Shown: positions 36,723 to 45,310, counted from the stretch's first letter. The stretch: DNA of 64,000 bases from CALLVY01 sp937899855 (GCA_039820405.1 JBCBQC010000002.1:124001-188000), one strand, 5' to 3'. The notes: generated by a model not told the origin, from the sequence alone. Translations and numbers: made by a program.

Positions 36723-37418
36723 TTAGCCCAACTCCTCCACTTTGAGGCGAAAGCCCACCCCGTGAATGTTTTCGATGGCCACGCGGTCCTCTTCGCGCAG
36801 GTATTTGCGCAGGCGGGAGATAAACACGTCCAGGCTGCGCCCCAGGAAATAGTCATCGTCGCCCCATACGGATTGGAGGATGGTGTTGCGTTTGAGCACT
36901 TCGTTGGCGTTTTCGATAAAGTAGCGGAGCAGGTCGGCTTCCTTTTGGGTAAGGGTACGGGATTGCTCGCCGCTGGTGAGGGTGAGGTTTTTGTAGTTGA
37001 ATTCGAATTTGCCCAGTTGGTAGTGCTGCGGGAGCGTAGGGGGTTGGACGAATTTGCTGCGGCGGAGAAAGACCTCGACCTTGAGGATGAGCTCTTCGAT
37101 GCTAAAGGGCTTGGTGAGGTAATCGTCGGCACCGAGTTTGAGCCCGCGGATTTTGTCCTCCTTGAGGGATTTGGCGGTGAGAAAGATGATGGGGACCTCG
37201 GCGTTTTGGGCGCGGATTTTTTGGGCGAGGGTAAAACCATCGACTTCGGGCAGCATCACGTCGAGGATACAAAGGTCAAAGTCCTGCACTCCGATGAGGT
37301 CCTGCGCCTGCCGTCCGTCGCTACAGTGGGTGATTTGGTAGCCCTGTAGTTCCAGGTTGTCGCGAGTCACGAAGCTTAGGCTTTCGTCGTCTTCTACGTA
37401 GAGGAGATGTGCTTTCAT
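36723..37418 (-). CDS. OmpR-family response regulator
   Basis: A 231-aa DNA-binding response regulator, partner of the kinase just upstream. The receiver domain (about 1-118) has acidic residues E9-D11, phospho-acceptor Asp53 in LCILDVMLPEVDG, Thr in FLTAK and Lys in LTKPFS. A winged-helix Trans_reg_C domain (about 130-228) contains TLTQKEADLLRYFIENANEVL and SLDVFISRLRKYLREEDRVAIENIHGVGFRL. The start is ATG 37418 (MKAHLLYVEDD), 10 bp after the kinase stop, so the pair is an operon. It is related to RprY-type regulators of Bacteroides. A likely binding site is the 11-bp-spaced direct repeat upstream of the kinase. Confidence 0.94.
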   Translation of the reverse strand: MKAHLLYVEDDESLSFVTRDNLELQGYQITHCSDGRQAQDLIGVQDFDLCILDVMLPEVDGFTLAQKIRAQNAEVPIIFLTAKSLKEDKIRGLKLGADDYLTKPFSIEELILKVEVFLRRSKFVQPPTLPQHYQLGKFEFNYKNLTLTSGEQSRTLTQKEADLLRYFIENANEVLKRNTILQSVWGDDDYFLGRSLDVFISRLRKYLREEDRVAIENIHGVGFRLKVEELG

Positions 37419-37428
37419 CAAATTGGTT

Positions 37429-38772
37429 TTACTCCTCCAGAGAGGAAGGTTTGAATTGCGGAAACCACTGGTAGAGGGTCCAGCGCCAACTGCGTACAAC
37501 GGCGGGCCGGCGGATATAGATGCGAATGGTGGTACCCTCATTGACCTGACTGTCGAGGTGAATGCGCCAACCGTGGGCATCACAGATATTTTTGATGTAA
37601 AAGAGTCCGAGCCCAAAGCCTTTGACGTTGTGAACGTTGCCGGTTGGTACCCGGTAAAATTTGTCGAACACCTTGGAGTGGTATTCTTTGGGGATACCCA
37701 GGCCCTCGTCACTGATGGACAGCACGATGCGCTTGTCCTCTTCCACGGTGCGGATGTGGATGAGGGGTTGGTCGCGACAGTACTTGAGGGCATTGTCGAG
37801 GAGGTTGTACAGGATATTGGTCAGGTGGGTCCGGTCGGCTTCGATGATGGCTTCGTCGGCCAGGAGGTTGCTGGTGAGTACGCCGTTTTGACGGGCGGCG
37901 TTGACTTCGGTATTTTGAATGATGTTGCGCAGCAGGTCGTGGAGGTCGAGGCGTTCGAGGTTGAGGCGAAAATTATCGCGTTCGATACGCGCCAGTTGGA
38001 GGACTTTTTCTACTTGCCCGTTGAGCCGCCGGTTTTGATCGCGGATGATCTGGGCGTAGCGGCTCAGGCGATCGCTCTGTTGGATGTCGGGATCGTTGAT
38101 GAACACGTCGGCCGAAATGCCGATCGTGGAGATGGGCGTTTTAAACTCGTGGGTCATGTTGTTGATAAAATCCTTCTGCATCTCCGACAGGCGCTTTTGC
38201 CGCAGGATGACGAACATGGAGTAGATAAAAAACAGAATGGCCAAAAAGAGCAGCCCCGAGAAAAAGACGATCAGCCACATGGTACCGAGGAGGTAGCTCT
38301 TCTTGTCGGGAAAACGCACCCCGAAGTAGTAATCCAGCCCCGCATATTTCGGCAATTGCCGCCCGAGCTCCATACCGTCTTTGGTGGCCACCCCGAAGGA
38401 GACGTAGTCGCCGTATACCATCTCCCCACTCGAACAATCGTAAATGCCGTAGTCAAAGGGCGTTTCCAGAGCCAGCGACTGGAACTCCCGACGGAGGAAC
38501 AATTCCAGTAGGTTGGCATCGATCTCGTCGTTGATATTGACGATGTAATAGTTGGAAGAGGTTTGGCTGATGAGGTTTTCGTAGGGAAGGGTACTTTCGT
38601 TGACCTCGGCCAGTTCGAGGGCCACGTTCTGCAGGGCGATGTATACCGTTTGGTGAAATTCCTTTTCCTTGATGTCCCAGGTTTGCAGTACCCAATAGGT
38701 CTGGATTCCCATGATACCGATGGTAGCGAGGGCCCCTAAGATTACGACGCGACGGATGATGCTATTCTTCAA
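37429..38772 (-). CDS. Sensor histidine kinase
   Basis: A 447-aa membrane kinase. Membrane segment 1 is at about 8-29 and segment 2 at about 163-190, flanking a periplasmic sensor domain of about 130 residues (with two Cys-containing and acidic parts; ligand unknown). The HisKA domain has phospho-acceptor His208 in FINNMTHEFKTPIS. The ATPase domain has the N box HLTNILYNLLDNALKY, the G1 box SDEGLGIP, the F box VFDKFYRV and the G2 box GFGLGLFYIK. There is no HAMP domain between TM2 and HisKA. This plan matches Bacteroides RprX. The response regulator follows in the same operon. Confidence 0.94.
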   Translation of the reverse strand: MKNSIIRRVVILGALATIGIMGIQTYWVLQTWDIKEKEFHQTVYIALQNVALELAEVNESTLPYENLISQTSSNYYIVNINDEIDANLLELFLRREFQSLALETPFDYGIYDCSSGEMVYGDYVSFGVATKDGMELGRQLPKYAGLDYYFGVRFPDKKSYLLGTMWLIVFFSGLLFLAILFFIYSMFVILRQKRLSEMQKDFINNMTHEFKTPISTIGISADVFINDPDIQQSDRLSRYAQIIRDQNRRLNGQVEKVLQLARIERDNFRLNLERLDLHDLLRNIIQNTEVNAARQNGVLTSNLLADEAIIEADRTHLTNILYNLLDNALKYCRDQPLIHIRTVEEDKRIVLSISDEGLGIPKEYHSKVFDKFYRVPTGNVHNVKGFGLGLFYIKNICDAHGWRIHLDSQVNEGTTIRIYIRRPAVVRSWRWTLYQWFPQFKPSSLEE

Positions 38773-39101
38773 GACATTAGTTTTTCACGGACTTACGGAT
38801 ACCGGATTCCAGGCTTTTTTTACGGGCGAAGAAGAACGACGTTGCGCTTCCCACGCCCTTTCAAGGTACAAATTACTGCGATTGCGGTCCAGTCGAAATA
38901 CCGTTAACAGGTCGTTAACAATTATTGGGCCTTCATTAACAGGGCTGACCTGGGACTGCCCCTATCTTTACACCGTCAGTTGGCCGCGCTGGAGCCCGTG
39001 GTACCCGAGCTCAGGTACGGTCGCTGAAATTACAAACCCGCTTCGGCCGAAGTTTTTTCTTCAACTTCTTCCGGTACCTTACCGGAATCAAACCTTCGTT
39101 T
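38773..39101. other. Gene-free interval with 11-bp-spaced direct repeats
   Basis: About 330 bp between divergent genes. On the reverse strand TGTTAAC occurs at 38914-38920 and 38903-38909, exactly 11 bp apart, with a third copy TGTTAAT at 38955-38961. Direct repeats with this period are the usual target of OmpR/PhoB-type regulators, so these may be autoregulatory sites for the two-component operon. A TATCTTTA box (38963-38970) points towards the DUF1573 gene, but no -33 element is clear. Confidence 0.5.
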
Positions 39102-39515
39102 ATGAAAATGCTATTGTGGAGTGTCCTCGGCCTCCTTCCCCTGTTCTTTGCCCCTACCCCCGATTTTTACCCCGACGCGGCCCCTGCCTTCGTCCAATCC
39201 AGCTACGACAACGGGCTCCATTGGGACCGTACCAACCACGATTTTGGTGACATCGCCCAAGGTCAGCCCCAAACTGCCGAATTTGTGGTAACCAACACGG
39301 GCTCGGAAATCCTATTGATCACCGACGTCAAAAGCTCCTGCGGGTGTACCGCCGCCCAACACGATACGGGGCCGATCGGGGCCGGTGAAAGTACCACCAT
39401 CACGGCAACTTACAATGCCAAAAAACCCGGTCCCTTCCGCAAGACGGTCAAGGTCAGTACCAATCGCCAGGATAGCCCCATCGTCCTGACGGTACAGGGT
39501 ACCGTAATCGAATAA
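39102..39515 (+). CDS. DUF1573 domain exported protein
   Basis: A 137-aa protein with an N-terminal signal peptide (MKMLLWSVLGLLPLFF). A single DUF1573 immunoglobulin-like domain follows: HDFGDIAQGQPQTAEFVVTNTG, LLITDVKSSCGCTAAQ, and GESTTITATYNAKKPGPFRKTVKVSTN. The SSCGCT motif with two Cys is typical of the family. DUF1573 proteins are very common in Bacteroidota; their function is unproven. The next gene is a diverged relative. An imperfect hairpin (39521-39555) follows the stop. Confidence 0.9.
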   Translation: MKMLLWSVLGLLPLFFAPTPDFYPDAAPAFVQSSYDNGLHWDRTNHDFGDIAQGQPQTAEFVVTNTGSEILLITDVKSSCGCTAAQHDTGPIGAGESTTITATYNAKKPGPFRKTVKVSTNRQDSPIVLTVQGTVIE

Positions 39516-39520
39516 AATCC

Positions 39521-39555
39521 GTCCCGGCGGTGGTCCCAAGGGCTGCCGTCGGGAC
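39521..39555 (+). terminator. Hairpin after the DUF1573 gene
   Basis: A 10-bp stem with one G-U pair, GTCCCGGCGG (39521-39530) with CCGTCGGGAC and flanking bases (39546-39555). No T run follows, so the role as terminator is uncertain. Confidence 0.35.
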
Positions 39556-39599
39556 CATTATCCACCTTAAAAAGCGCTCACCAAGCGCACCAGCCACCG

Positions 39600-40166
39600 A
39601 TGAAAAACTTTTTATTGAGTTGTCTATACAGTTGTTTGTTTACTCACCTTGTACTATTACTCTACATCCAAATTAGCGATACACCAGCCATCCAACAGCT
39701 GTGGCGGGGGCAGTCCACCACGCACCACGTGGTTTCCCCACCTCCAGCCCCCCCGGCCAGCCCCTTTCACGACTGTTCCTTCCACCACGTTCCCCATCTG
39801 GAGGAGCACTGCCCCGTGAGGGACTCGATGCTGATGGTCACCGAGCCCTGCCGCAAATTGGGAGAAATTTGCTGGGACCCCAATGGAATCAAAATAAACT
39901 ACACCTTTACCAACGTCAGCACCGACACCATCGATTTTAACCTGTGGTCGATCGCGGGAGTGGGTTGGATCCAACCAGACTACGATCAGCGCCCCCTCGC
40001 CCCCGGGGCCAGCCGCACCTTCAGCCTGGTCGTCCGACGTAGGCGACTGGGTAAATTTCACGGCCACATCCGATTTACCGGAGTGGGCAAGCAGCGTTTT
40101 TCGAAAGCCATCTTGCTAATATTTCAGGGAGAATTCCTGGATTGTGGAGAAGTACCGGACGCCTAA
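39600..40166 (+). CDS. Membrane-anchored DUF1573-like protein
   Basis: A 188-aa protein. A hydrophobic N-terminus (MKNFLLSCLYSCLFTHLVLL) acts as a signal or anchor, followed by a Pro-rich linker (about 45-55). A Cys/His-rich stretch (CSFHHVPHLEEHC ... CRKLGEIC) comes next. The C-terminal immunoglobulin-like part, YTFTNVSTDTIDFNLWSIAG ... LAPGASRTFSLVVRRRRLGKF, matches the layout of DUF1573 without its CGCT motif. It lies 84 bp after the DUF1573 gene and probably belongs to the same family by duplication and divergence. Its function is unknown. Confidence 0.75.
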   Translation: MKNFLLSCLYSCLFTHLVLLLYIQISDTPAIQQLWRGQSTTHHVVSPPPAPPASPFHDCSFHHVPHLEEHCPVRDSMLMVTEPCRKLGEICWDPNGIKINYTFTNVSTDTIDFNLWSIAGVGWIQPDYDQRPLAPGASRTFSLVVRRRRLGKFHGHIRFTGVGKQRFSKAILLIFQGEFLDCGEVPDA

Positions 40167-40244
40167 AGGAACGCTGTCCCGATCGGGAGAAGCGCCCCGA
40201 AAAGGGCTGGGGAATTGGCTAGGAAAATGTATTTTTACCGCACG

Positions 40245-41396
40245 ATGGACGGGAAGACAATCAAGATGGGCATTTGGATGTTGGCTTGGCTGATGAGCAG
40301 CCAGCCGTTGTGGGCACAGTCGGGTCAGAATCCCTTTGAGCTGCCCGGGCGGCAGTCCGCACCTGCCGCGGTGACTCCGCCGCCAGCAAGGACGGAAGGC
40401 AATCCCTTTGAAGTCGCCAGCGGCCGCCAGCGAGCTACCATTTCTCCCCTCCCCACTACCGACACCCCGAGGGCACCGATCCGCAGCCGCCGCTCAGTTC
40501 CCCCCCCGACGGCCGCCGAAAGCAGTCCGATCGAAACAGCGCCCCCCGCCTCGGCAGCACCCGTGACCAGTGCCAATCCCTTTGAGGTGGGAACGCCCGC
40601 CTCTACGGCGCGCACCCCGACCGAATCCAGCGGGGTAGCGGGGGCCAACCCTTTTGAAGTCCCCCAATCCAAGGGGCAGTGGAGTGCCAAGGAACGAGCC
40701 GCTCCTTCTCCCCTCCTCCAACCCCAAGCGCCTAAGGCCAAGCACAACGGCAATTTCCTATTCTGGGTCAGCATTGGTTTGCTCCTGTTGGTCACCATTC
40801 TGATCACCCTGTACAAGCCCCTGGTGAGCCAGGTCTATCGGTCCTTTCTCAACGACAACATCCTGAGGCTCAAACAGCGCGAGCAGGGGTCCTTCATGAG
40901 TTTTCCACTCCTGGCGCTCTACCTGTTCTACTTTCTCAGTGGTGGATTCTTTCTTTACCTAAGCCTGCGCGTCCTGGGGATACCCACCGATCAGCACTGG
41001 CGAACGCTCGCTTGGTGTACCCTGGGGCTGGCGGCCATTTTCACCCTCAAGCACAGCGTGCTGCGCATCATCGCCTACGTATTTCCATTGGAAAAAGAGC
41101 TGCGTCAGTACAGTTTTACCATCGCCATTTTCAATATCGTGCTGGGCATCACACTGCTCCCCGTCGACCTGCTGATGGCCTACGGTCCGGGAGACTTACC
41201 GCGCTATTTGTTCTACTTTACCAGCGGTAGCATCTTACTAATTTACGGTTTTCGGATCATCCGCAGTCTATTAATTGCGAGCCGTTACATAAGCCTGCAC
41301 AAGTTTCATTTTTTTATGTACCTTTGCACCGTCGAAATCGCTCCTACCATTGTATTAGTCAAATTCTTGCTGCTTTTGCAGGCTGGAGCCTATTGA
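40245..41396 (+). CDS. DUF4271 membrane protein with NPFE repeats
   Basis: A 383-aa protein from the start chosen (ATG 40245, MDGKTIKMGIW; ATG 40227 and 40266 are alternatives). A signal peptide (about 1-25, ending LWAQ) is followed by a Pro/Ala/Thr-rich periplasmic region. It contains four NPFE motifs, near residues 29, 53, 111 and 135 (NPFELPG, NPFEVAS, NPFEVGT, NPFEVPQ). The C-terminal half has about seven membrane segments and is the Bacteroidota DUF4271 domain (LLALYLFYFLSGGFFLYLSL ... YRFLYF-type end). DUF4271 genes regularly precede hemD in this phylum, as here (17-bp gap). A role near heme synthesis or the envelope is suspected but unproven. Confidence 0.85.
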   Translation: MDGKTIKMGIWMLAWLMSSQPLWAQSGQNPFELPGRQSAPAAVTPPPARTEGNPFEVASGRQRATISPLPTTDTPRAPIRSRRSVPPPTAAESSPIETAPPASAAPVTSANPFEVGTPASTARTPTESSGVAGANPFEVPQSKGQWSAKERAAPSPLLQPQAPKAKHNGNFLFWVSIGLLLLVTILITLYKPLVSQVYRSFLNDNILRLKQREQGSFMSFPLLALYLFYFLSGGFFLYLSLRVLGIPTDQHWRTLAWCTLGLAAIFTLKHSVLRIIAYVFPLEKELRQYSFTIAIFNIVLGITLLPVDLLMAYGPGDLPRYLFYFTSGSILLIYGFRIIRSLLIASRYISLHKFHFFMYLCTVEIAPTIVLVKFLLLLQAGAY

Positions 41397-41413
41397 TTTC
41401 TTAAAAAAAAGAT

Positions 41414-42199
41414 ATGTTGATGGCCGCTAATGGTAATGTAATAGGAGAAGTCCACAAGAAAGTTGAAACCATCCTCATCTCACAACCCAAGCCTGAGCGT
41501 TCTCCCTACTACAAGCTAGAGGAAAAATACGGTTTGCAGATCGACTGGCGCCCTTTCATCCACGTGGAGGGGGTCGATTCGAAGGAGTTCCGCAAGCTGC
41601 GGATTCGCCCCGACGAGTACAGCGCGATCATATTTACGAGCAAAAATTCGATTGACCATTTCTTTCGGATTTGTGAGGAGATGCGGATAAAGATGTCGGC
41701 GGATACCAAGTATTTTTGTTTGTCGGAAGCAATTGCCAACTACTTGCAAAAATTCATCGTGTACCGCAAGCGCAAGGTCTTTGCGGGAAAACGCAAAATC
41801 ACCGACCTCAAGCCCGCTCTGATGAAGCACCGGGAGAAGGAAAATTTTCTACTGCCCTGTTCCAATTTGGGCAGCCAGGAGGTTTGTGATTTTCTCGACG
41901 AGCACGACTTCAAATGGAAGGATGCCCTGATGTACCGCACCGTCAGTAGTGACCTCTCGGATTTGGAGGACGTCACTTACGACGTCCTGGTTTTCTTTAG
42001 CCCTCTGGGCATCACTTCGCTTTACGAAAACTTCCCCGATTTCAAGCAAAACGAAACGCGGATGGCCGTGTACGGCAAGCGGACCCAACGGGCGGTGGAA
42101 GAAAGGGGCCTGACCATCAATATCCTGGCCCCCATGCCGGATATCCCATCGATGACCATGGCTCTGCAGAAATACCTCGAAGTGTCGAATAAGGAGTAA
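41414..42199 (+). CDS. hemD: Uroporphyrinogen-III synthase
   Basis: Cyclises hydroxymethylbilane to uroporphyrinogen III with inversion of ring D, at the branch to heme, siroheme and cobalamin. The 261-aa protein has the two-lobed HEM4 fold: VETILISQPKPERSPYYKLEEKYGLQIDWRPFI, then YSAIIFTSKNSIDHFF (the conserved FTSxNSV region), LLPCSNLGSQEV, and VLVFFSPLGITSLYEN followed by RMAVYGKRTQRAVEERGL. It is longer at the N-terminus than the E. coli enzyme, as is usual in Bacteroidota. It follows DUF4271 after 17 bp and ends at a good terminator. Other heme genes are not adjacent. Confidence 0.9.
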   Translation: MLMAANGNVIGEVHKKVETILISQPKPERSPYYKLEEKYGLQIDWRPFIHVEGVDSKEFRKLRIRPDEYSAIIFTSKNSIDHFFRICEEMRIKMSADTKYFCLSEAIANYLQKFIVYRKRKVFAGKRKITDLKPALMKHREKENFLLPCSNLGSQEVCDFLDEHDFKWKDALMYRTVSSDLSDLEDVTYDVLVFFSPLGITSLYENFPDFKQNETRMAVYGKRTQRAVEERGLTINILAPMPDIPSMTMALQKYLEVSNKE

Positions 42200-42219
42200 G
42201 CCCCTCCGAACCCTCCGCT

Positions 42220-42260
42220 AAAAGCCCTGGTGACGCAAACATCGCCAGGGCTTTTGTGTT
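42220..42260 (+). terminator. Intrinsic terminator after hemD
   Basis: An 11-bp perfect stem, AAAAGCCCTGG (42220-42230) with CCAGGGCTTTT (42245-42255), is followed by GTGTT. It lies 20 bp after the hemD stop and just before the Nudix gene, whose ATG is at 42278. Confidence 0.9.
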
Positions 42261-42277
42261 GGATACAACAAAAGTGT

Positions 42278-42898
42278 ATGGAAAAGCTCATTCCGCAACT
42301 CGTCGAACGATTGCGCGCACCCCTCCCCGGCCCCGCTGCCCAGTACCGGATGGCCCACGCTGTGCGGGGCAAATACCAACTCTCGGCCGATGACGCCCGC
42401 GTGGCTTGCGTGCTGATTGCCCTGTATCCCAAGGCGGCCGAATGGCACCTGGTGCTCATCCAACGGGTGGCGAGCAATCCCCACGACCGTCACGGGGGGC
42501 AGATCAGCTTTCCCGGAGGGCGCTACGAGCCTTCCGACGGTAGCCTGGCCAATGGGGCCCTCCGCGAGGCCCAGGAGGAAGTGGGCATCCAGCCCGATGA
42601 CGTCGAAGTACTGGGCCGACTGACCGAGCTTTTTATTCCCGTCAGCAATTTTATGGTGCACCCCTTCATCGGTACCCTCGACTACACCCCTGATTTTGTA
42701 CCCCAACCCAGCGAAGTCCAAGAAATCATTGAGGTCCCCCTGTCCCTGCTGCGCGACCCCGCCAGCCGCCAACGGACGGAGATCGCCCTGTCCGAGCGCC
42801 TTACGCTCCAAAACGTGCCGTATTTCAATGTGGAGGGCCGGGTGGTGTGGGGAGCCACGGCGATGATGCTGAATGAGTTTTTGGAGGTGTTGGGGTAG
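42278..42898 (+). CDS. Nudix hydrolase, CoA pyrophosphatase-like
   Basis: A 206-aa cytosolic hydrolase of nucleoside diphosphate derivatives. The Nudix box lies at about 81-103, G-x5-E...REAQEEVGI, preceded by the coenzyme A pyrophosphatase (NudL/Nudt7-type) signature DRHGGQISFPGGR at about 70-82. That signature favours cleavage of CoA to 4'-phosphopantetheine and 3',5'-ADP. The start is ATG 42278 (MEKLIPQLVERL); the upstream codons lie in the hemD terminator. It ends 3 bp before the convergent parA-like gene, so it marks the left border of the cassette. Confidence 0.9.
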   Translation: MEKLIPQLVERLRAPLPGPAAQYRMAHAVRGKYQLSADDARVACVLIALYPKAAEWHLVLIQRVASNPHDRHGGQISFPGGRYEPSDGSLANGALREAQEEVGIQPDDVEVLGRLTELFIPVSNFMVHPFIGTLDYTPDFVPQPSEVQEIIEVPLSLLRDPASRQRTEIALSERLTLQNVPYFNVEGRVVWGATAMMLNEFLEVLG

Positions 42899-42901
42899 GT
42901 G

Positions 42902-43894
42902 CTATTCAACCGTGGGGGCGTGAGCCTCCATTTCCCGCTGAATTCTGTCGGTCACCCGCTCAAAGTCAGCATAGCTGCTGTTTACCGCTGTCATGTGGGC
43001 GCCAATGGCACCATCGGCAGGTTTGAGTAAAAAAATGGGCTTTTTGGCCTCCATCGACATGGGAGCCAAGCTGTGATAATGCTTCAGTAAACCTAAGCAA
43101 GCCGGATCAGCCTCCAAGGAAGGGAGCGGTGACTGGGTATCGGTGGCAAGGTATTTTTGATAAACTTTGGGGATGCGGTCGGCCCAGCGCTTGTAAGCTC
43201 TCACTGGTCGGCGCGATTGTGCAGTGTACTGCATAATAATGTATCCTAAGGGAATCATCTCACCCTTGGGACTCAAGATCCGGGTGGGACGTGGATTTTC
43301 TCTTCTTCTCCATTCTTCTCTCCATTTTTCCAGCGTAATTCCCAGGTTTTTGATACCCTGTAATGAAAACAAGTCCGAGGCAACCGGTAGGATCAAGTAG
43401 GTCGAACTAATAGCCACCGAACGATTAATCGCGCACAAATTGGGACCAATATCAACGAGAACAATATCCGCTTCCCACTGTTCGCCGGCATCAGCGATGA
43501 TGGAATTAAAAACGGAGGTGACCTTAAACGCATAAGGATCTTTGTCGAGACACTTCAACCAAGCATCACTCAAGCGATCTTCAAAAGTAGAAAGCGAGAG
43601 GTCCCCAATTAAGAGGCCAATGTTTTCGTTGATGGCCTCCACGTGAACCCTTTCGTAGGGATCTCCCTCCACAACCGGCTGAATTCCTCTCAGTATGGTC
43701 AATTTTTACTCTTCTTTTTCAAATACCTCCTCTAGACGCTCTGCCGAGAGGAACATTGCGGAAAGGTTGGACTGTGGATCAAAGTCAGCCACGATCACCT
43801 TCTGCCCCTTTTCGGACAGCATCCAGGCGATGTGGTACACCATGGTCGTTTTACCTACCCCCCCTTTGTTGTTAAAAAAAGTTAGAATCTTCAT
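42902..43894 (-). pseudogene. ParA-type ATPase gene with an in-frame TAA
   Basis: A 330-codon frame with one internal stop, TAA at 43706-43708 (codon 63). Before it lies the deviant Walker A KGGVGKTT (residues 10-17) in MKILTFFNNKGGVGKTTMVY and the Walker A' region VIVADFDPQSNLS. After it the same frame goes on without change, with IGLLIGDLSLS, ADIVLVDIGPNLCAINR, YLILPVASDLFSLQGIKNLG and PADGAIGAHMTAV, the conserved end of this ParA subgroup. The frame is intact, so the gene is either broken by one nonsense change or read through. The ATG overlaps the original end of the upstream AlbA_2-type gene by four bases. This is not a chromosome-partition locus: no parB or parS is seen. Confidence 0.85.
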
Positions 43895-45090
43895 AACCAA
43901 TCGGGATGGATTTTAATGGTCACCTGGAATTTAGTAATCAAGTCCAGCCTGAACTCGGCGGGTTAGTTACCATTATCCAGTAACTTTTGTTGAGCATTTC
44001 TGATCCCAAAGTTAAATCGATTGACGTAGCCTAAGTTCTTCATAATCTCTGCCAGAACGGGATTGCGATAATCACTCGCATTTGGAAAGTTCTCTGGCCG
44101 GACATCACCAAAAAGACCACCAGAATTAATGAGCTCGATACGATCTTCGAACTCGTAAATGTAGATCGGAGCGTTAGATTCGTAATCGCGATGCATGATG
44201 GCATTCATCACAAACTCTCTCATGGCCCAGAGGGGGTAATTGTAAATTTGTAACTCCTGCATGGAGTCTTGTTGGACCAGTCGCGACTTGATGATATTGG
44301 TTCGGACGAATTCGTCTATATTCCTAAGCTCCGTAATCAATGCACCAGAAAATTGTTTTTCATACGCAATTTCGGGATGGAGTTCACGACCGGGCAATTT
44401 GATGTACTGAATGTAAGCCCCGTTTAAGAAATATAGTGGATTTACTGCCAGTAGTAAAATGCCTGCATTGGTTGGACAAGCGGAGGTAAGATCAAAAAGC
44501 CGGAGGGAGGCCAGCTTTTCTTGATCGGAGCGACTGTTTTCCAAAATGGTCTCACGATCTACCGCTAAAGGGAGATAATTGGTTTAGAAGGCATTGAGGT
44601 CCAAATCAGACAGTGTAGCGTGGCGGAAAGGCTGGGCATCAAAGGTCTTGGCAAGCGAAGCGCGTTTTTCCGTTAGTCGCCTTTCCTCCGCCGGATTGGC
44701 AACTGCCCTTCGGGGACCTACCTGAATCCAGCATTTCCCCTTGTAACGAACGGGGGGAAAAGAAGAAGGGGAAACCTCAATAACGACAACATCTCCCTCT
44801 GGGAAGGCATGTACCCCGCCGACTACCATTGAGGGCTGAGGTAATACCTTACCACTGTCCCGTACATTTCCCAACTGCTGTAACTCCTTATCTCCGATCT
44901 TCATCCCAGCCAAACTGCCATCGTCATTTACCCCCAGCAGAATATACCCAGGCTGGTTGTGATTGGGAAAATCATTGGATAATGCGCACACCGCCGGCCC
45001 AATTTTATCCTCGCGGATCGAGGTCGTTCGCTCTACCCGATCAGACTCGAATTTTGTCAGCATTTCTAATATTTCAGCCCTGCTCGGCAT
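43891..45090 (-). pseudogene. AlbA_2/Schlafen-type ATP-binding protein gene with two in-frame TAA codons
   Basis: A 399-codon frame with TAA at 44584-44586 (codon 169) and 43963-43965 (codon 376). The N-terminal part is the AlbA_2 domain: PGYILLGVNDDGSLAGMKI, PEGDVVVIEV, PPVRYKGKCWIQVGPRRA. After the first TAA the frame continues TNYLPLAVDRETI, then ENSRSDQEKLASLRLFD, AGILLLAVNPLYFLNGAYIQ, the GHKL-like C-terminal domain ALMNAIMHRDYES-type (MNAIMHRDYES) and IELINSGGLFGDV. After the second TAA 23 more family-like residues (PAEFRLDLITKFQVTIKI...) lead to a TGA at 43891 that overlaps the parA ATG. Such proteins are regulators or defence-related; the role here is unknown. Confidence 0.85.
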
Positions 45091-45310
45091 AGAGGAATAT
45101 TTTCATCAATAAATCCGTTTGGAGAATCCCTTTGTTACGAGAACCTGAAGTTAAAAAACTCCAATTCAAGTAACGAACGTCCTTCTCCTTATTTCTGTAC
45201 CACTGAATACTGGGCATCACTATCACCAAGCTCAAAAAATTCGTAATTTTACCCCACCAAAGCCTCTCCCCCACCAGGGAAAAGCTTCCACTACCAAATC
45301 GACCAAATTC
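45091..45310. other. Intergenic border of the cassette and icmF
   Basis: 220 bp between the divergent AlbA_2-type gene and icmF. It is AT-richer on the left and host-like on the right. A TAATTTTA box occurs about 60 bp before icmF, but no -33 element is clear. No tRNA, direct repeat or attachment site is visible. Confidence 0.4.

Noticed and set aside
38711..39250. 179-codon forward frame across the kinase start and DUF1573 start
   Set aside because: It overlaps two supported genes in other frames and has no recognisable features.
42902..43894. Chromosome-partition ParA
   Set aside because: No parB, parS or origin features nearby. The protein belongs to a shorter subgroup ending in PADGAIGAH and is coupled to an AlbA_2-type gene.
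42902..45090. Selenocysteine or pyrrolysine as an explanation for the in-frame stops
   Set aside because: All three codons are TAA. Selenocysteine uses TGA and pyrrolysine uses TAG, and no insertion-element-like hairpin was seen.
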